From positions 2,452,576 to 2,516,575 of the forward strand of contig NC_007350.1 in the NCBI RefSeq assembly GCF_000010125.1: a stretch of DNA of 64,000 nucleotides, written 5' to 3'. Below the pieces are notes generated by a model that was not told where the DNA came from, made no database searches, and worked only from the letters and a program-made list of their open reading frames with translations. Positions 1-8,752 of the stretch are shown here, one piece after another (the stretch's first letter is position 1; the number at the start of each line of letters is the position of its first letter). The position numbers and the translations under genes are program-made. The stretch is from Staphylococcus saprophyticus subsp. saprophyticus ATCC 15305 = NCTC 7292 (GTDB lineage Bacteria; Bacillota; Bacilli; Staphylococcales; Staphylococcaceae).

Positions 1-224
1 GTGTGGTTAAGTTGGTACATATGTTTATTGCCCACTTTACGTGTCGTAACTAAGTCATTCGCTACCAATAATTTCATATGGTGACTTAATGTAGGCTGAG
101 AAAATTGAAAGTGTTCTAATAAATCACACGCACATAGTTCACCACAAGAAAGTAAATCTAATATTTCTAATCTACTTGGATCTGACAAGATTTTTAACAT
201 AGATGACAATACTTTATAAGACAT
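1..224 (-). CDS. arsR: ArsR-family metalloid-responsive repressor, C-terminus beyond window
   Basis: Reading the minus strand from the ATG at 224 gives a winged-helix ArsR protein that runs off the window edge after about 74 codons. It begins MSYKVLSSMLKILSDPSRLE and carries the motif ELCACDLL, whose CxC pair is the As(III)/Sb(III) sensing site of ArsR repressors. It also has the recognition helix SQPTLSHHMKLL. The protein is expected to repress an arsenic efflux operon (arsB/arsC) lying outside the window. A good ribosome site (AGGAGG) precedes the ATG. The family assignment is strong; the C-terminus and the rest of the operon are not visible. Confidence 0.9.
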   Translation of the reverse strand, partial: MSYKVLSSMLKILSDPSRLEILDLLSCGELCACDLLEHFQFSQPTLSHHMKLLVANDLVTTRKVGNKHMYQLNH

Positions 225-245
225 TATATGCCTCCTAGACAATAC

Positions 246-277
246 ATAGACTAACATCTATATAGATTGGTGTCTAT
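246..277. promoter_or_regulatory. Probable ArsR operator (32-bp dyad)
   Basis: A dyad is centred at 261.5. The inner core ATCTATATAGAT (256-267) is a perfect palindrome. The outer arms ATAGAC (246-251) and GTCTAT (272-277) are symmetric around the same centre, so 12 of 16 positions match between half sites. It lies about 20-50 bp upstream of the arsR start codon, where an autorepressing ArsR would bind. The symmetry is seen directly; ArsR binding is inferred. Confidence 0.6.
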
Positions 278-437
278 ATTATGTTGATTATCTCTATAAA
301 AATCACTTATTTGCTTATCTTAACTGTCATATAAAAAATTAGTTTCTTATGCAGAAACTTTGTTTCTTTATGTTGATATATAAGCAATATACCTTATTAA
401 AAATTTCTAGTAACATTAAATACGAGAGGTGTTAATA

Positions 438-1539
438 ATGATTCAAATATCTAAAACAATAAAAAAAGAACGCTTAAGACTTGGTATGACCCAAGAAGCA
501 TTGTCTGAATATCTTAATACAACCAAAACTACTATTTCTAAGTGGGAAAGCGAAATACTTTATCCCGATATTACGATGCTTCCCAAATTAGCAAAATTAT
601 TTAATATTTCAGTAGATGATTTACTTAATTATAGTATCGCTATGACAGATGAAGAAATTAAAAAGATCTCTATATCTCTTTCTAAAATGGTTAATCACAC
701 GAGTTATTCTGAATACCTATTTTCTGTTAGAGACTATTATCTTAATTATTGTGATGAATTTAAATTTCTTAATTCATTGTTAGGCATTTTAGCAAATAAT
801 ATTTTATATTGTGAGAATGAAACACAAATAAAAGAAACTACCGCCTTAGCGCATGAAATAATCAAAATTACAGAAGATAATTCAAACTCTATTTACTTAA
901 AAAGACATGCACAAGGATATCAAACTTTAATGTATATGTTTGAAGGTGATTACTCAGCAGTTATAGAAAATACGCCAGATTTTGATTTAAAAAATTGGTG
1001 AAAATGCAACATTAACATTAGCTTATGTACAAAATGGAAACCAAACAAAAGCTAAAAATGTAATTCAAACAGATATGTATCAGTCTTTAATGATTTATAT
1101 GCATGATTTCGCTTTAATGCTTATCTATGATTTACATACTGTTCCAATAGAATCATTAGAATCAAAACTTTATCATTTAAATCAAGCATTTAATGTAGAT
1201 TATTTATATCCCCATCTAAGTATTAATTGCTATCATAAATTAGCTTTATATTATATAAAAAAAGATACTGATATAGCTATTAATTATTTGGAAAAATATT
1301 GCCAATGCTTTGATTACTTAGTTGTTGATTTTGTATATCAAAAAGATGAATTTTTTGAAGGCATTGATGAATGGCTAAATACATTACCCCTAGAAGGACG
1401 ACTACCTGCCAATTATGAAAACACATTGAATATTATCTGTGCAAGAATCTTGGAAAACGAAAATTTTGTTACTTTAGATAATTTTGGATATATAAAAAAG
1501 AAACTACTTAGAATTTATAACAAAAAGGATGAAGGATAA
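438..1539 (+). pseudogene. XRE-family regulator with TPR-like C-terminus, frameshifted
   Basis: Two consecutive open frames (438-1001 and about 1000-1539) make one protein of roughly 366 residues. The N-terminus is an XRE helix-turn-helix (GMTQEALSEYL...TTISKWESE, residues about 18-45). The remainder is helical and resembles the TPR-like ligand or peptide sensor part of similar Gram-positive regulators. The first frame stops at TGA 999-1001. The second frame is open across the break, reading KIGENATLTLAYVQNGN. The shift lies in a six-A run at 989-994, and five A would restore one frame. The start is ATG 438 behind GAGAGGTG; a GTG at 429 lies inside the ribosome site. This is a mutation, a sequencing error or slippage; the sequence cannot tell which. 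No regulated target is evident. Confidence 0.8.
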
Positions 1540-1719
1540 TTGATACACAAAAAAGGTCTATAGAAAATATGCTCTCTTTACTTTCTTTATCCCATTTACG
1601 CTTTTTCTTGTTGTTGAACATCATAAAAACCTCTTTCAGTAATTGAATTTTGTGATACTAACGTTTCATGCTTCGTATCACTTTCAATGCTTACGTGAAA
1701 CAAACGACATCATAAAATG

Positions 1720-2184
1720 CTATTCAACTGCTTTAGGGTTTACACCATATTGATTTGTTTCTTTTTGACCGCTTGTACAACAAACTGCTAATGAAACAAT
1801 TAAAATCACAATGTACACGACTCCAAAAATAACAGCAATAACTGTTAATGCAGAATTATCGAGTGTTGGAATATCTGAATTTATAAATTCACTAAAATCA
1901 TTAATAACCGCAATTAGAAAAATGATAATGGGTATTAGCATCGTCATACCAACATCGTGAAACCTTCTAACTGTAACAGTGAACATAGCGACTAGGATTA
2001 ATATATACACAATCCAACCAACAGTATCTTCTATTATTGCTGGAATTGGTAATAAGAAAAAAATGATTTCAAGCATTATATTAATTAGGATATTCATTAA
2101 AAAAGGATACCAAAATTCCTTACGCCTCGCTCTACCTTTGATATTAAGTGCATTGATCCAAAATAATTTGTAATAATGTATCAT
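1720..2184 (-). CDS. DUF805 family membrane protein
   Basis: A 154-residue protein with about four hydrophobic segments. It shows the DUF805 hallmarks: an N-terminal GRARRKEFW motif before the first membrane helix, RRFHDVGMT in the central loop, and a C-terminal GQKETNQYGVNPK tail. Function is not known for this widespread family of inner-membrane proteins. It stands alone on the minus strand. A short inverted repeat (GTGATAC/GTATCAC) near 1655-1682, just downstream of its stop, may end its transcript. Confidence 0.85.
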   Translation of the reverse strand: MIHYYKLFWINALNIKGRARRKEFWYPFLMNILINIMLEIIFFLLPIPAIIEDTVGWIVYILILVAMFTVTVRRFHDVGMTMLIPIIIFLIAVINDFSEFINSDIPTLDNSALTVIAVIFGVVYIVILIVSLAVCCTSGQKETNQYGVNPKAVE

Positions 2185-2464
2185 CCCATTGCTCCCTTAA
2201 TTATGATTTGAATAAATAAACTGACTACTTGCTTCACTTAAACCATAACACGATAACGCAATAAAAAACATAATTAATCTCATGTTTTTATTAATTAATT
2301 TATTATAATTACATATGACAAGCCACTTTTACTATAGTCCTATATTTTCTTTTTCATCTTTATTATTATATATTAATTATTCAAAAATACTTATTATAGT
2401 ATTTTAAAATATTGTGACACATGTTATGCTTTTGAAAACGCTATAAATAGGAGGCACTATACAT

Positions 2465-3076
2465 ATGGAATCATCTAATTTACCTTTAGCACAACATTTT
2501 TCTAGTTTACGTGAAAAACCCACTTGGGGTTTAAAACTTATTATTGCAATCGTTATCGTCGCGTTATCAGCTACGATTGTTGCATTAACTACAGACTTCA
2601 AACAAAATTTCGAAGATGCTGGATTAAGTGGACAACAGCTTGACCAATCACTTGAATTCGCAAAAATTATCGGTGTTGTTAGTGGTGTGATTGGCTCTAT
2701 CCTTACGATTGGTGTTACTTTTGTAATCATTTTAATTATCTCTAAAATCATGAAATCAGATGCTAGTGCTAAATCTATTTTTTCTGCAACTTTAAGTTAT
2801 ACGATTATTACCAGTTCCATCGCACTCATTGTTGTTCTTATACAATGGATTGCAGGACTATCAGTCACAGATTATTCAATTACCAGCCTAAATATCTTTG
2901 ATAAGGGTAATCCTATACTTCGCGTGTTTGACTTACAAACGCTTATCAGTGCTTATGTTTTAGGAATCTTGTTTTTTGCAACAAGTCGTTTCTCTAAGAA
3001 ATCGTCCATTATTTGGTCTATTGTTTATCTTGTCGTAGTTATCGGTTTCTCACTCTTAGGCGCTGCCTTCCAATAA
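2465..3076 (+). CDS. Yip1-like integral membrane protein
   Basis: A 203-residue protein with a short cytosolic N-terminus and five predicted membrane segments (about residues 21-42, 68-92, 111-133, 155-170 and 181-200). The topology and the pattern of polar residues fit the bacterial Yip1/YIP1 family, whose role is not established. The ribosome site AGGAGG lies about 12 bases before the ATG. It ends in a shared terminator with the convergent acyl-CoA ligase gene. Family assignment is moderate because the motifs are loose. Confidence 0.65.
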   Translation: MESSNLPLAQHFSSLREKPTWGLKLIIAIVIVALSATIVALTTDFKQNFEDAGLSGQQLDQSLEFAKIIGVVSGVIGSILTIGVTFVIILIISKIMKSDASAKSIFSATLSYTIITSSIALIVVLIQWIAGLSVTDYSITSLNIFDKGNPILRVFDLQTLISAYVLGILFFATSRFSKKSSIIWSIVYLVVVIGFSLLGAAFQ

Positions 3077-3095
3077 TTTTTAACCATAGAAACAT

Positions 3096-3135
3096 CAAAT
3101 CCCCTCACTACAATTGTAGTGAAGGGATTTTTTAG
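3096..3135. terminator. Bidirectional terminator between the Yip1-like and acyl-CoA ligase genes
   Basis: A near-perfect palindrome (AAATCCCcTCACTACAATT and its complement) is followed by TTTTTT on the plus strand and flanked by A-rich sequence for the minus strand. It sits between convergent genes. Confidence 0.9.
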
Positions 3136-3144
3136 TATCATAGA

Positions 3145-4716
3145 TTATTTATTTTGTTCTGCTTCTCTTAATTCAATACGTCTAATTTTACCTGAGTTTG
3201 TCTTAGGTAAGTCTTCAACAAATTCGATAGCACGTGGATATTTATAAGGTGCTACATCTTGTTTCACATAATTTTGTAATGTCTTAACCGTTTCATCCGT
3301 TGCTGGCACATCATCTTGTAAAATCACGAATGCTTTGACGATATTACCTCTGATTTCATGTGGACTCGCAACGACTGCGCATTCTTTCACATATTCGTGT
3401 TTTGTCAGAGAATCTTCCACTTCGAATGGCCCAATCGTATAACCAGAACTGATGATAATATCATCTTTACGTCCCTCAAACCAGAAGTAACCATCTGCAT
3501 CTAATTTAGCCAAGTCACCTGTAATATAATATTCACCTTTTCTAGGTTCCGCTGTACGTTCCGGATCTTTATAGTAACCTTTGAACAGTGCAGGTAAGTC
3601 TAACGGCACTGCAATATTACCTACTTCACCTACTTCGGCAAGTTCACCTTCATCATTGATTACTGTAACATGACTGCCAGGAATTGCTTTGCCCATAGAA
3701 CCAGGACGACTTTCTGTATCTTTTAAGAACCCAATTAATAATGTACTTTCTGTTTGTCCATAACCATCTCTCACTGTAAGGTTGAAACGATTTTGGAATT
3801 TTTCAACGACTTCTCTATTAAGTGGTTCTCCTGCTGACACTGCGCTATGCAAATGTTCTAAATTATAATCAGTCAGATTAGGTAACTTCGCCATCAAGCG
3901 ATATTCTGTTGGTGTACAGCAAAGTACATTAATTTGATAATTTTGCAGTAATTCTAAATATTTTTCTGCATTAAACTTGCCGTTATAAACAAAAGCCGTT
4001 GCACCTGAACCCATAATAGATAAGAAAGGACTCCATACCCATTTTTGCCAGCCTGGTGCAGCAGTTGCCCAAACAACATCATCTTCTTTAATACTTAACC
4101 AATGTTTCGGCGCCATTTGCATATGTGCATAGCCCCAACCGTGTGAATGAACAACCGCTTTAGGATTACCTGTAGTTCCAGAAGTATATGACAGTAAGGC
4201 GATATCATCTCTAGACGTCTCAACAGTGTTTAATTGATCTGAAACTGTTGTTTTTTCATCTTCAACAGCATACCAATCCGCTTCTTGACCACCGACAATA
4301 AATTTCGTAAGCGATGCGTATTCTTTTACCGCTTTAAATTCATCTATACTATCTGAAGTTACGACGATGGCCTTCACTTCGCCATGCGTAATTCTATATT
4401 GTAAGTCTTTAGTACGTAACATTTCTGAACTAGGAATAATAACGAGGCCTAATTTCAATGCTGCGAGATAAATTTCATATGTTTCAATGCAACGCGGCAT
4501 CATCACCAAGACTTTGTCACCTTTTTGTAGTCCATGTTTTAAAAACATATTTCCGACTTTATTAGCGTGCTTAATTAATTGTTTATATGTGATTTCTTTT
4601 GTTTCGCCACCCGCGTCTTCAAAAATCACTGCTTTCTTCATTGCATCAGTCGCAAATTTTTCAATTTCGCTGACAATATTATATTGCTCAGGGGCGATTA
4701 AATCTTTTTTATCCAT
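3145..4716 (-). CDS. mbcS: Acyl-CoA synthetase (acetyl/medium or branched short-chain type)
   Basis: A 523-residue ANL-superfamily enzyme that adenylates a carboxylic acid and transfers it to CoA. The AMP-binding P-loop SYTSGTTGNPKAVVHSHG is near residues 177-194. GYGQTEST (A5) is near 319, the ITGDLAK motif (A7/A8) near 398, and the C-terminal catalytic lysine motif KTNSGKIRR near 505. It belongs to the medium-chain/MACS-like branch and resembles the staphylococcal methylbutyryl-CoA synthetase MbcS, which feeds branched short-chain acids into fatty acid synthesis. The exact substrate is inferred. It is monocistronic with ribosome site GGAGAG before ATG 4716. Confidence 0.75.
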   Translation of the reverse strand: MDKKDLIAPEQYNIVSEIEKFATDAMKKAVIFEDAGGETKEITYKQLIKHANKVGNMFLKHGLQKGDKVLVMMPRCIETYEIYLAALKLGLVIIPSSEMLRTKDLQYRITHGEVKAIVVTSDSIDEFKAVKEYASLTKFIVGGQEADWYAVEDEKTTVSDQLNTVETSRDDIALLSYTSGTTGNPKAVVHSHGWGYAHMQMAPKHWLSIKEDDVVWATAAPGWQKWVWSPFLSIMGSGATAFVYNGKFNAEKYLELLQNYQINVLCCTPTEYRLMAKLPNLTDYNLEHLHSAVSAGEPLNREVVEKFQNRFNLTVRDGYGQTESTLLIGFLKDTESRPGSMGKAIPGSHVTVINDEGELAEVGEVGNIAVPLDLPALFKGYYKDPERTAEPRKGEYYITGDLAKLDADGYFWFEGRKDDIIISSGYTIGPFEVEDSLTKHEYVKECAVVASPHEIRGNIVKAFVILQDDVPATDETVKTLQNYVKQDVAPYKYPRAIEFVEDLPKTNSGKIRRIELREAEQNK

Positions 4717-5224
4717 TGTCTATTAACTCTCCTTCGGTTCTATATCTATATTGATTAAAAACTCCTAATATTTCATTTAAATATTCTAGTCCATTGTCAT
4801 CATAATTTTATTATCTTTGCATGTAAAAAAATATGATTACGGCTACTCAGTAATGAATACTTTCCTATTATAATACAACTACAACTAATTTTGAAAATAT
4901 TCTGAATTTTAAAGGTAATATCATGCCTGATGTGCCAACTAAAATCTCTGAATGATAACTTTGACATTTGCCTCACATCTCATGTAGTATTTTTAACATA
5001 CAGTTGTAAAATGTTATTGTGCATTTTCTAATCATTATTCACACAAATATCAATCATTACTTACCTAAAGAACTACCTTTTAAACCGCCTTTTTAAAAAC
5101 TATTTCATTCCTGTCTCGTTCTGTTTGACTACAAATTTAATTTTTCCAGTTCAACTTTTAGATTTAAATTTTGTATAGTGCTATAATATAATACTGTTTA
5201 ATTTTTATGAAAGAAGTGAGTTAA
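4717..5224. other. Divergent intergenic region with promoter candidates
   Basis: 508 AT-rich bases between two divergent genes, with no convincing ORF. A plus-strand sigma-A-like promoter reads TTGACA (4961-4966), an 18-base spacer, then TAGTAT (4985-4990). Nearer the efflux gene an extended -10, TGCTATAAT (5179-5187), lies 38 bases before the TTG start and is the better candidate for that gene. I see no clear operator or terminator here. Confidence 0.5.
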
Positions 5225-6628
5225 TTGAGTGCAAACGATACTTTCCATGTCGAAAAAAGAATCCCCTTATTTATCGTACTACTATCAGGGGCCTTTATTA
5301 CTATTTTAAACCAAACGTTACTTGGTACGGCTTTACCGCCAATTATGAAAGATCTTCAAGTATCTGAAAGTACCGTACAATGGTTACAATCCATATTTAT
5401 GTTAGTAAACGGAATAATGATTCCTATTACAGCATTTTTAATTGAACGTTATACATCGAGGCAGTTATTCTTAACTGCAATGAGTATTTTTGCTTTAGGT
5501 ACATTGCTTTGTGCAGTGGGCGTAGATTTTTCAATGCTTCTGATTGGTCGTGTCCTACAAGCAGCAGGTGCTGGTATTATGATGCCACTTATGCAAACAA
5601 TCTTATTCCTAACTTTCCCTAAAGAAAAACGTGGGACTGCTATGGGTCTCTTCGGACTCGTCATCGCATTTGCGCCAGCAATTGGACCAACATTATCAGG
5701 TGTTTTAGTTGAACATCTTACTTGGAGAAGTGTCTTCTACGTTGTGTTCCCTATCGCAATTATTATAATTATTGCTTCAATTTTCCTATTGAAGAACGTT
5801 ACCGAAACATCACATCCAAAACTGGATATCACATCTGTAATTCTATCTACATTAGGTTTCGGTGGACTCCTTTACAGCTTTAGTTCAGTCGGCGAAGCTG
5901 GATGGGGCAGTGTTCAATTCATTGCACCACTCATCATTGGCATTGTTTCATTAGTTGTTTTCATTCGTCGTCAATTGAAACTAAAAGAACCTATGCTTGA
6001 GTTTAGAGTCTTTAGTTATAATATTTACACTTTAGGTACAGCATTAAGTATGTTTGTCTTTGGTGTATTAATCGCATCTAACATTATCTTGCCGTTATAT
6101 ATGCAGAATATGTTACAGTTCTCTGCTTTAGAGTCTGGTCTCGTATTATTGCCTGGCGCTATTATTATGGGTATCATGAACCCAATTACAGGTTATTTAT
6201 TCGATAAGTTCGGAGGTAAATGGCTTGCACGTATTGGACTACTCATTTTAGTTCTATCCACATTACCATTTACAGTATTAACGGCGCACACGTCGTTTAC
6301 TTATCTTGCTACATCGAATGCCGTTCGTATGGTGTCGCTCGCTATGGTAATGATGCCGATGACAACTTTAGCAATCAATCAATTGCCAAATCACCTTATC
6401 GCACATGGTACTGCAATGAACAATACATTTAGACAAATGGCTGGGGCAATTGGTACAGCACTATTTATTACATTAATGTCTGTTTCATCAAACCCTAGTG
6501 ATGGTATTGAAGGTATCATCCATGGCGTTAACGTTACATTTATGGTTGCAGCAGCAATTTCATTTGTAGCATTGATATTATCAGCCAAATTATCTGATGA
6601 TAGCAAACCTTCACGCAGAACAATGTAG
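5225..6628 (+). CDS. DHA2-family MFS multidrug efflux transporter
   Basis: A 467-residue membrane protein with about 14 hydrophobic segments. It has the motif-C signature of drug/proton antiporters (GLFGLVIAFAPAIGPTLSG, about residues 140-158) and the motif-A-like loop after TM2. It should export lipophilic cations or drugs using the proton gradient, as staphylococcal MdeA, SdrM and LmrB-type pumps do. The exact subfamily and substrate are not resolved. Translation starts at TTG 5225 behind a weak GAAGTGAG site. No dedicated regulator is adjacent. Confidence 0.8.
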   Translation: MSANDTFHVEKRIPLFIVLLSGAFITILNQTLLGTALPPIMKDLQVSESTVQWLQSIFMLVNGIMIPITAFLIERYTSRQLFLTAMSIFALGTLLCAVGVDFSMLLIGRVLQAAGAGIMMPLMQTILFLTFPKEKRGTAMGLFGLVIAFAPAIGPTLSGVLVEHLTWRSVFYVVFPIAIIIIIASIFLLKNVTETSHPKLDITSVILSTLGFGGLLYSFSSVGEAGWGSVQFIAPLIIGIVSLVVFIRRQLKLKEPMLEFRVFSYNIYTLGTALSMFVFGVLIASNIILPLYMQNMLQFSALESGLVLLPGAIIMGIMNPITGYLFDKFGGKWLARIGLLILVLSTLPFTVLTAHTSFTYLATSNAVRMVSLAMVMMPMTTLAINQLPNHLIAHGTAMNNTFRQMAGAIGTALFITLMSVSSNPSDGIEGIIHGVNVTFMVAAAISFVALILSAKLSDDSKPSRRTM

Positions 6629-6661
6629 TCTATGTGTTAGGTTAATGGTTATTAAATAATT

Positions 6662-6713
6662 AAAAAAAGCACTTACGATGCATTCAGTCATGCATTTCGT
6701 AAGTGCTTTTTTA
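6662..6713. terminator. Bidirectional terminator after the MFS transporter
   Basis: A long hairpin has arms AAAAAAGCACTTACGA and TCGTAAGTGCTTTTTT around an inner GATGCAT/ATGCAT pairing. There are runs of T on both strands. It separates the efflux gene from the convergent M20 remnant. Confidence 0.9.
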
Positions 6714-6750
6714 TTTATCACAATTCTTAATCACTGATTATTTATTAAAA

Positions 6751-7296
6751 TCAATCAGTAGCTGTCAGTCTATTAATTGCTATTTCCCCAAGCGATTTGG
6801 CTGTTACAATTAATGCATCCTCATTTACTTCAAATTTCGGATGATGATTCATATATGGTGACGTCACCTGTTCTGGTTTACAACCAACTATATAGAAGGT
6901 ACCCGGAATCTCTTTTAAATAATATGCAAAGTCCTCTGATCCCGATATAGCAGGAATTTCTACAAGCTGTTCAAAATAATCACCTTTACTTGCAGATAAT
7001 ATATCAACAACATGATTGGTTTGTGTTGGATGATTATAAAGTACAGGATATCCAAATTGGTAATCCAAATCATATGTGATATCAAATCCGACAGCGACAC
7101 TTTGAGCAACTTTCTCAATTTCTTCATACATAAATTGTTCTAAATCATCATTTTGATAACGTGCAGTCCCTTTAATTGTAACTTTATCTTGAATGACATT
7201 CGCACCACCTAGCGCTTCAAAAGCTCCTACCGTTATGACTCCCATTTCTGATGGATCAATACGTCTTGATACGATTGTTTGAAGCGTATTTACAAA
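6751..7296 (-). pseudogene. M20-family amidohydrolase (hippurate hydrolase-like), N-terminally deleted
   Basis: Only the C-terminal half of an M20 metallopeptidase/amidohydrolase remains, about 181 residues instead of the usual 390. The homologous frame begins FVNTLQTIVSRRIDPSEMG (7240-7296) and continues through the dimerisation lobe. It keeps SGSEDFAYY and NHHPKFEVNEDAL, which hold late metal-site residues. Upstream the frame becomes unrelated AT-rich sequence and hits a TGA near 7325. The first metal ligands (HxD, EE) are missing, so the product cannot be active. An internal ATG at 7245 gives a 164-residue ORF without a ribosome site. Confidence 0.85.
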
Positions 7297-7309
7297 GTAT
7301 ATTCCTATT

Positions 7310-7323
7310 ATGTAAGCGTTTCA
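7310..7323 (+). promoter_or_regulatory. cre-like site (CcpA) at the deletion edge
   Basis: TGTAAGCGTTTCAA matches the catabolite-responsive element consensus at all fixed positions except the final C. It lies immediately beyond the truncated end of the M20 remnant, so it may be a leftover regulatory site of a lost gene or chance. CcpA binding is inferred. Confidence 0.35.
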
Positions 7324-7474
7324 AATATTAAATTAATTTCTCTTAAATTTTTTTGAAAATAAATATATTTTAAATCTACGTTATATTATTATTTGATAAG
7401 TAATTTTACTGTCTAAGTTATATAAATTAACTTTTCTAACACGCTTAAACTCTAAAACTTCTTTCACACCATTT

Positions 7475-7516
7475 AAAAAACCCTTGAAATTGAAGTTTGA
7501 AATTCAACTTTAAGGA
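7475..7516 (-). terminator. Terminator of the formate dehydrogenase gene
   Basis: Read on the minus strand, an imperfect hairpin (CCTTAAAGTTGAATTT paired with AACTTCAATTTCAAGG) is followed by GTTTTTTAAA. It lies 40-85 bases after the fdh stop codon. Confidence 0.75.
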
Positions 7517-7558
7517 TTCACTAGATATTATCTTAGCAGTTTTGTTTTATTTTTATTT

Positions 7559-8584
7559 TTATTTTGCTGTATAGCTTTTACTTGAAATTTTACCAGCGTC
7601 CACAATAATATCTTTGTCTTGGAAAGGTTCGTTATTGAAAAAACGCGTTAAGATATCTTTGACGCCTTCTTCAATACGCGCTTGTGCTTCTAAGGTCATA
7701 CCTGAATAATGTACTGTCATACCATTTCTAGGCATCGTTCTCCATGGGTGATCTGCTGGTGCTGGTTGTGGATACCAAACATCACCTGCGTAACCTTGAA
7801 TATGTTTCGCATTTAAGAGTTCCACTAAATCGTTTGTATTTACAATTTTACCACGTGCAGTATTTACTAAATAGCTGCCAACTTTCATACGGCTTAACAC
7901 ATCATAATCAAATAAGTTATCTGTTTCAGGTGTTAAAGGCGCATGGATTGTAACCGCATCACTTGTTGATACTAATTCATCAAAATTAACAAAAGTAGAA
8001 TGCTCATTATCTTTTTGATTGATTGGGTCATAGTGTTGGATTGTTACATTAAATGGTGCCAATCTTTCGGCTACAAGTTGGCCAATTCTACCGAAACCAA
8101 AGATACCAATTGTTTTAATTTGTAATTCATGCACATGGTTACCAACTTTTGATAAGTTCCATTCGCCATCTTTAGCTTGTCTATGACCTTCTTCGTAATT
8201 TCTCAATAAGATGAGTAAATCCATAACTGCGTGTTCTGCAACACTAATCGTATTACTACCAGTGACTTCTACAACACCAATATTGTGTTCACTTGCCGCT
8301 TGTAAATCGACGTGGTCTGAACCTACCCCAGCAGTGATTACTAATTTTAAATTAGGTGCTTTTTCAATACGTTCTTTCGTCATATATGCTGAATAAAATG
8401 GCGCACTAATAACGATATCCATATCTGCTAAATGTTTATCTAAATCAGCTTCATTGTCTGTTAATATAACGAATTCGTGCCCTTTTTCTTCTAAAAATGG
8501 TTTCAAACCAATTGCTCTTTCAGTATTTAATAATTGATTATCTTCGCCTGCTACGGATTCTGGGAATAATGCTACGATTTTCAT
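7559..8584 (-). CDS. fdh: NAD-dependent formate dehydrogenase
   Basis: A 341-residue D-2-hydroxyacid dehydrogenase-fold enzyme that oxidises formate to CO2 with reduction of NAD. The Rossmann motif IGIFGFGRIGQLVAERL lies near residues 154-170. The catalytic Arg is in VNTARGK (about 240), and the C-terminal region GDVWYPQPAPADHPWR with the active-site His is characteristic of formate dehydrogenases. I place the start at ATG 8584, where AGGAGAG precedes MKIVALFPES. The longer frame to 8728 would read through a separate small ORF and lacks a ribosome site. In staphylococci this gene accompanies fermentative or biofilm formate disposal. The neighbouring DUF2294 gene is a common companion. Confidence 0.88.
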   Translation of the reverse strand: MKIVALFPESVAGEDNQLLNTERAIGLKPFLEEKGHEFVILTDNEADLDKHLADMDIVISAPFYSAYMTKERIEKAPNLKLVITAGVGSDHVDLQAASEHNIGVVEVTGSNTISVAEHAVMDLLILLRNYEEGHRQAKDGEWNLSKVGNHVHELQIKTIGIFGFGRIGQLVAERLAPFNVTIQHYDPINQKDNEHSTFVNFDELVSTSDAVTIHAPLTPETDNLFDYDVLSRMKVGSYLVNTARGKIVNTNDLVELLNAKHIQGYAGDVWYPQPAPADHPWRTMPRNGMTVHYSGMTLEAQARIEEGVKDILTRFFNNEPFQDKDIIVDAGKISSKSYTAK

Positions 8585-8609
8585 GCTTATCTCTCCTAAT
8601 AATTTATTT

Positions 8610-8681
8610 TTAAAACTGTGCAATGTTACTGAACTTATGTGCATCTTCGAAGCAAAAAAATACTCGATACGATTTGCACAT
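8610..8681 (-). CDS. Possible 23-codon leader ORF upstream of fdh
   Basis: An ATG at 8681 follows an unusually strong ribosome site (AAGGAGGTGGT). It opens a 23-codon frame (MCKSYRVFFCFEDAHKFSNI...) that ends 25 bases before the fdh start codon, in a different frame from fdh. The ribosome site is better than that of fdh itself. It could be a leader peptide, a coupled small protein or a chance ORF. No family is recognised. Confidence 0.4.
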   Translation of the reverse strand: MCKSYRVFFCFEDAHKFSNIAQF

Positions 8682-8690
8682 ACCACCTCC

Positions 8691-8707
8691 TTGAATGAAT
8701 CATTCAA
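8691..8707. promoter_or_regulatory. 17-bp palindrome overlapping the leader ribosome site
   Basis: TTGAATGA-A-TCATTCAA is a perfect 8-1-8 inverted repeat. Its minus-strand end runs into the AAGGAGG of the small ORF upstream of fdh. It could be an operator for a dimeric repressor or an RNA hairpin that hides the ribosome site. The symmetry is seen; the function is inferred. Confidence 0.45.
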
Positions 8708-8752
8708 AACGTAGTTAGCAAATAGCACCGAGTACCTTACACCATTCCGTAT

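Noticed and set aside
1508..1624. 38-codon minus-strand ORF (MMFNNKKKRKWDKE...) with a GAGG site
   Set aside because: It overlaps the 3' end of the XRE gene, has low-complexity Lys-rich sequence and no recognisable family; kept only as a note.
1686..1701. Partial parS-like sequence (TTACGTGAAACA)
   Set aside because: Only one half matches TGTTTCACGTGAAACA; no convincing parS site was found in the window.
8585..8728. 48-residue N-terminal extension of formate dehydrogenase
   Set aside because: No ribosome site at 8728; the internal ATG with AGGAGAG gives the normal family length, and the extension covers a separate small ORF in another frame.
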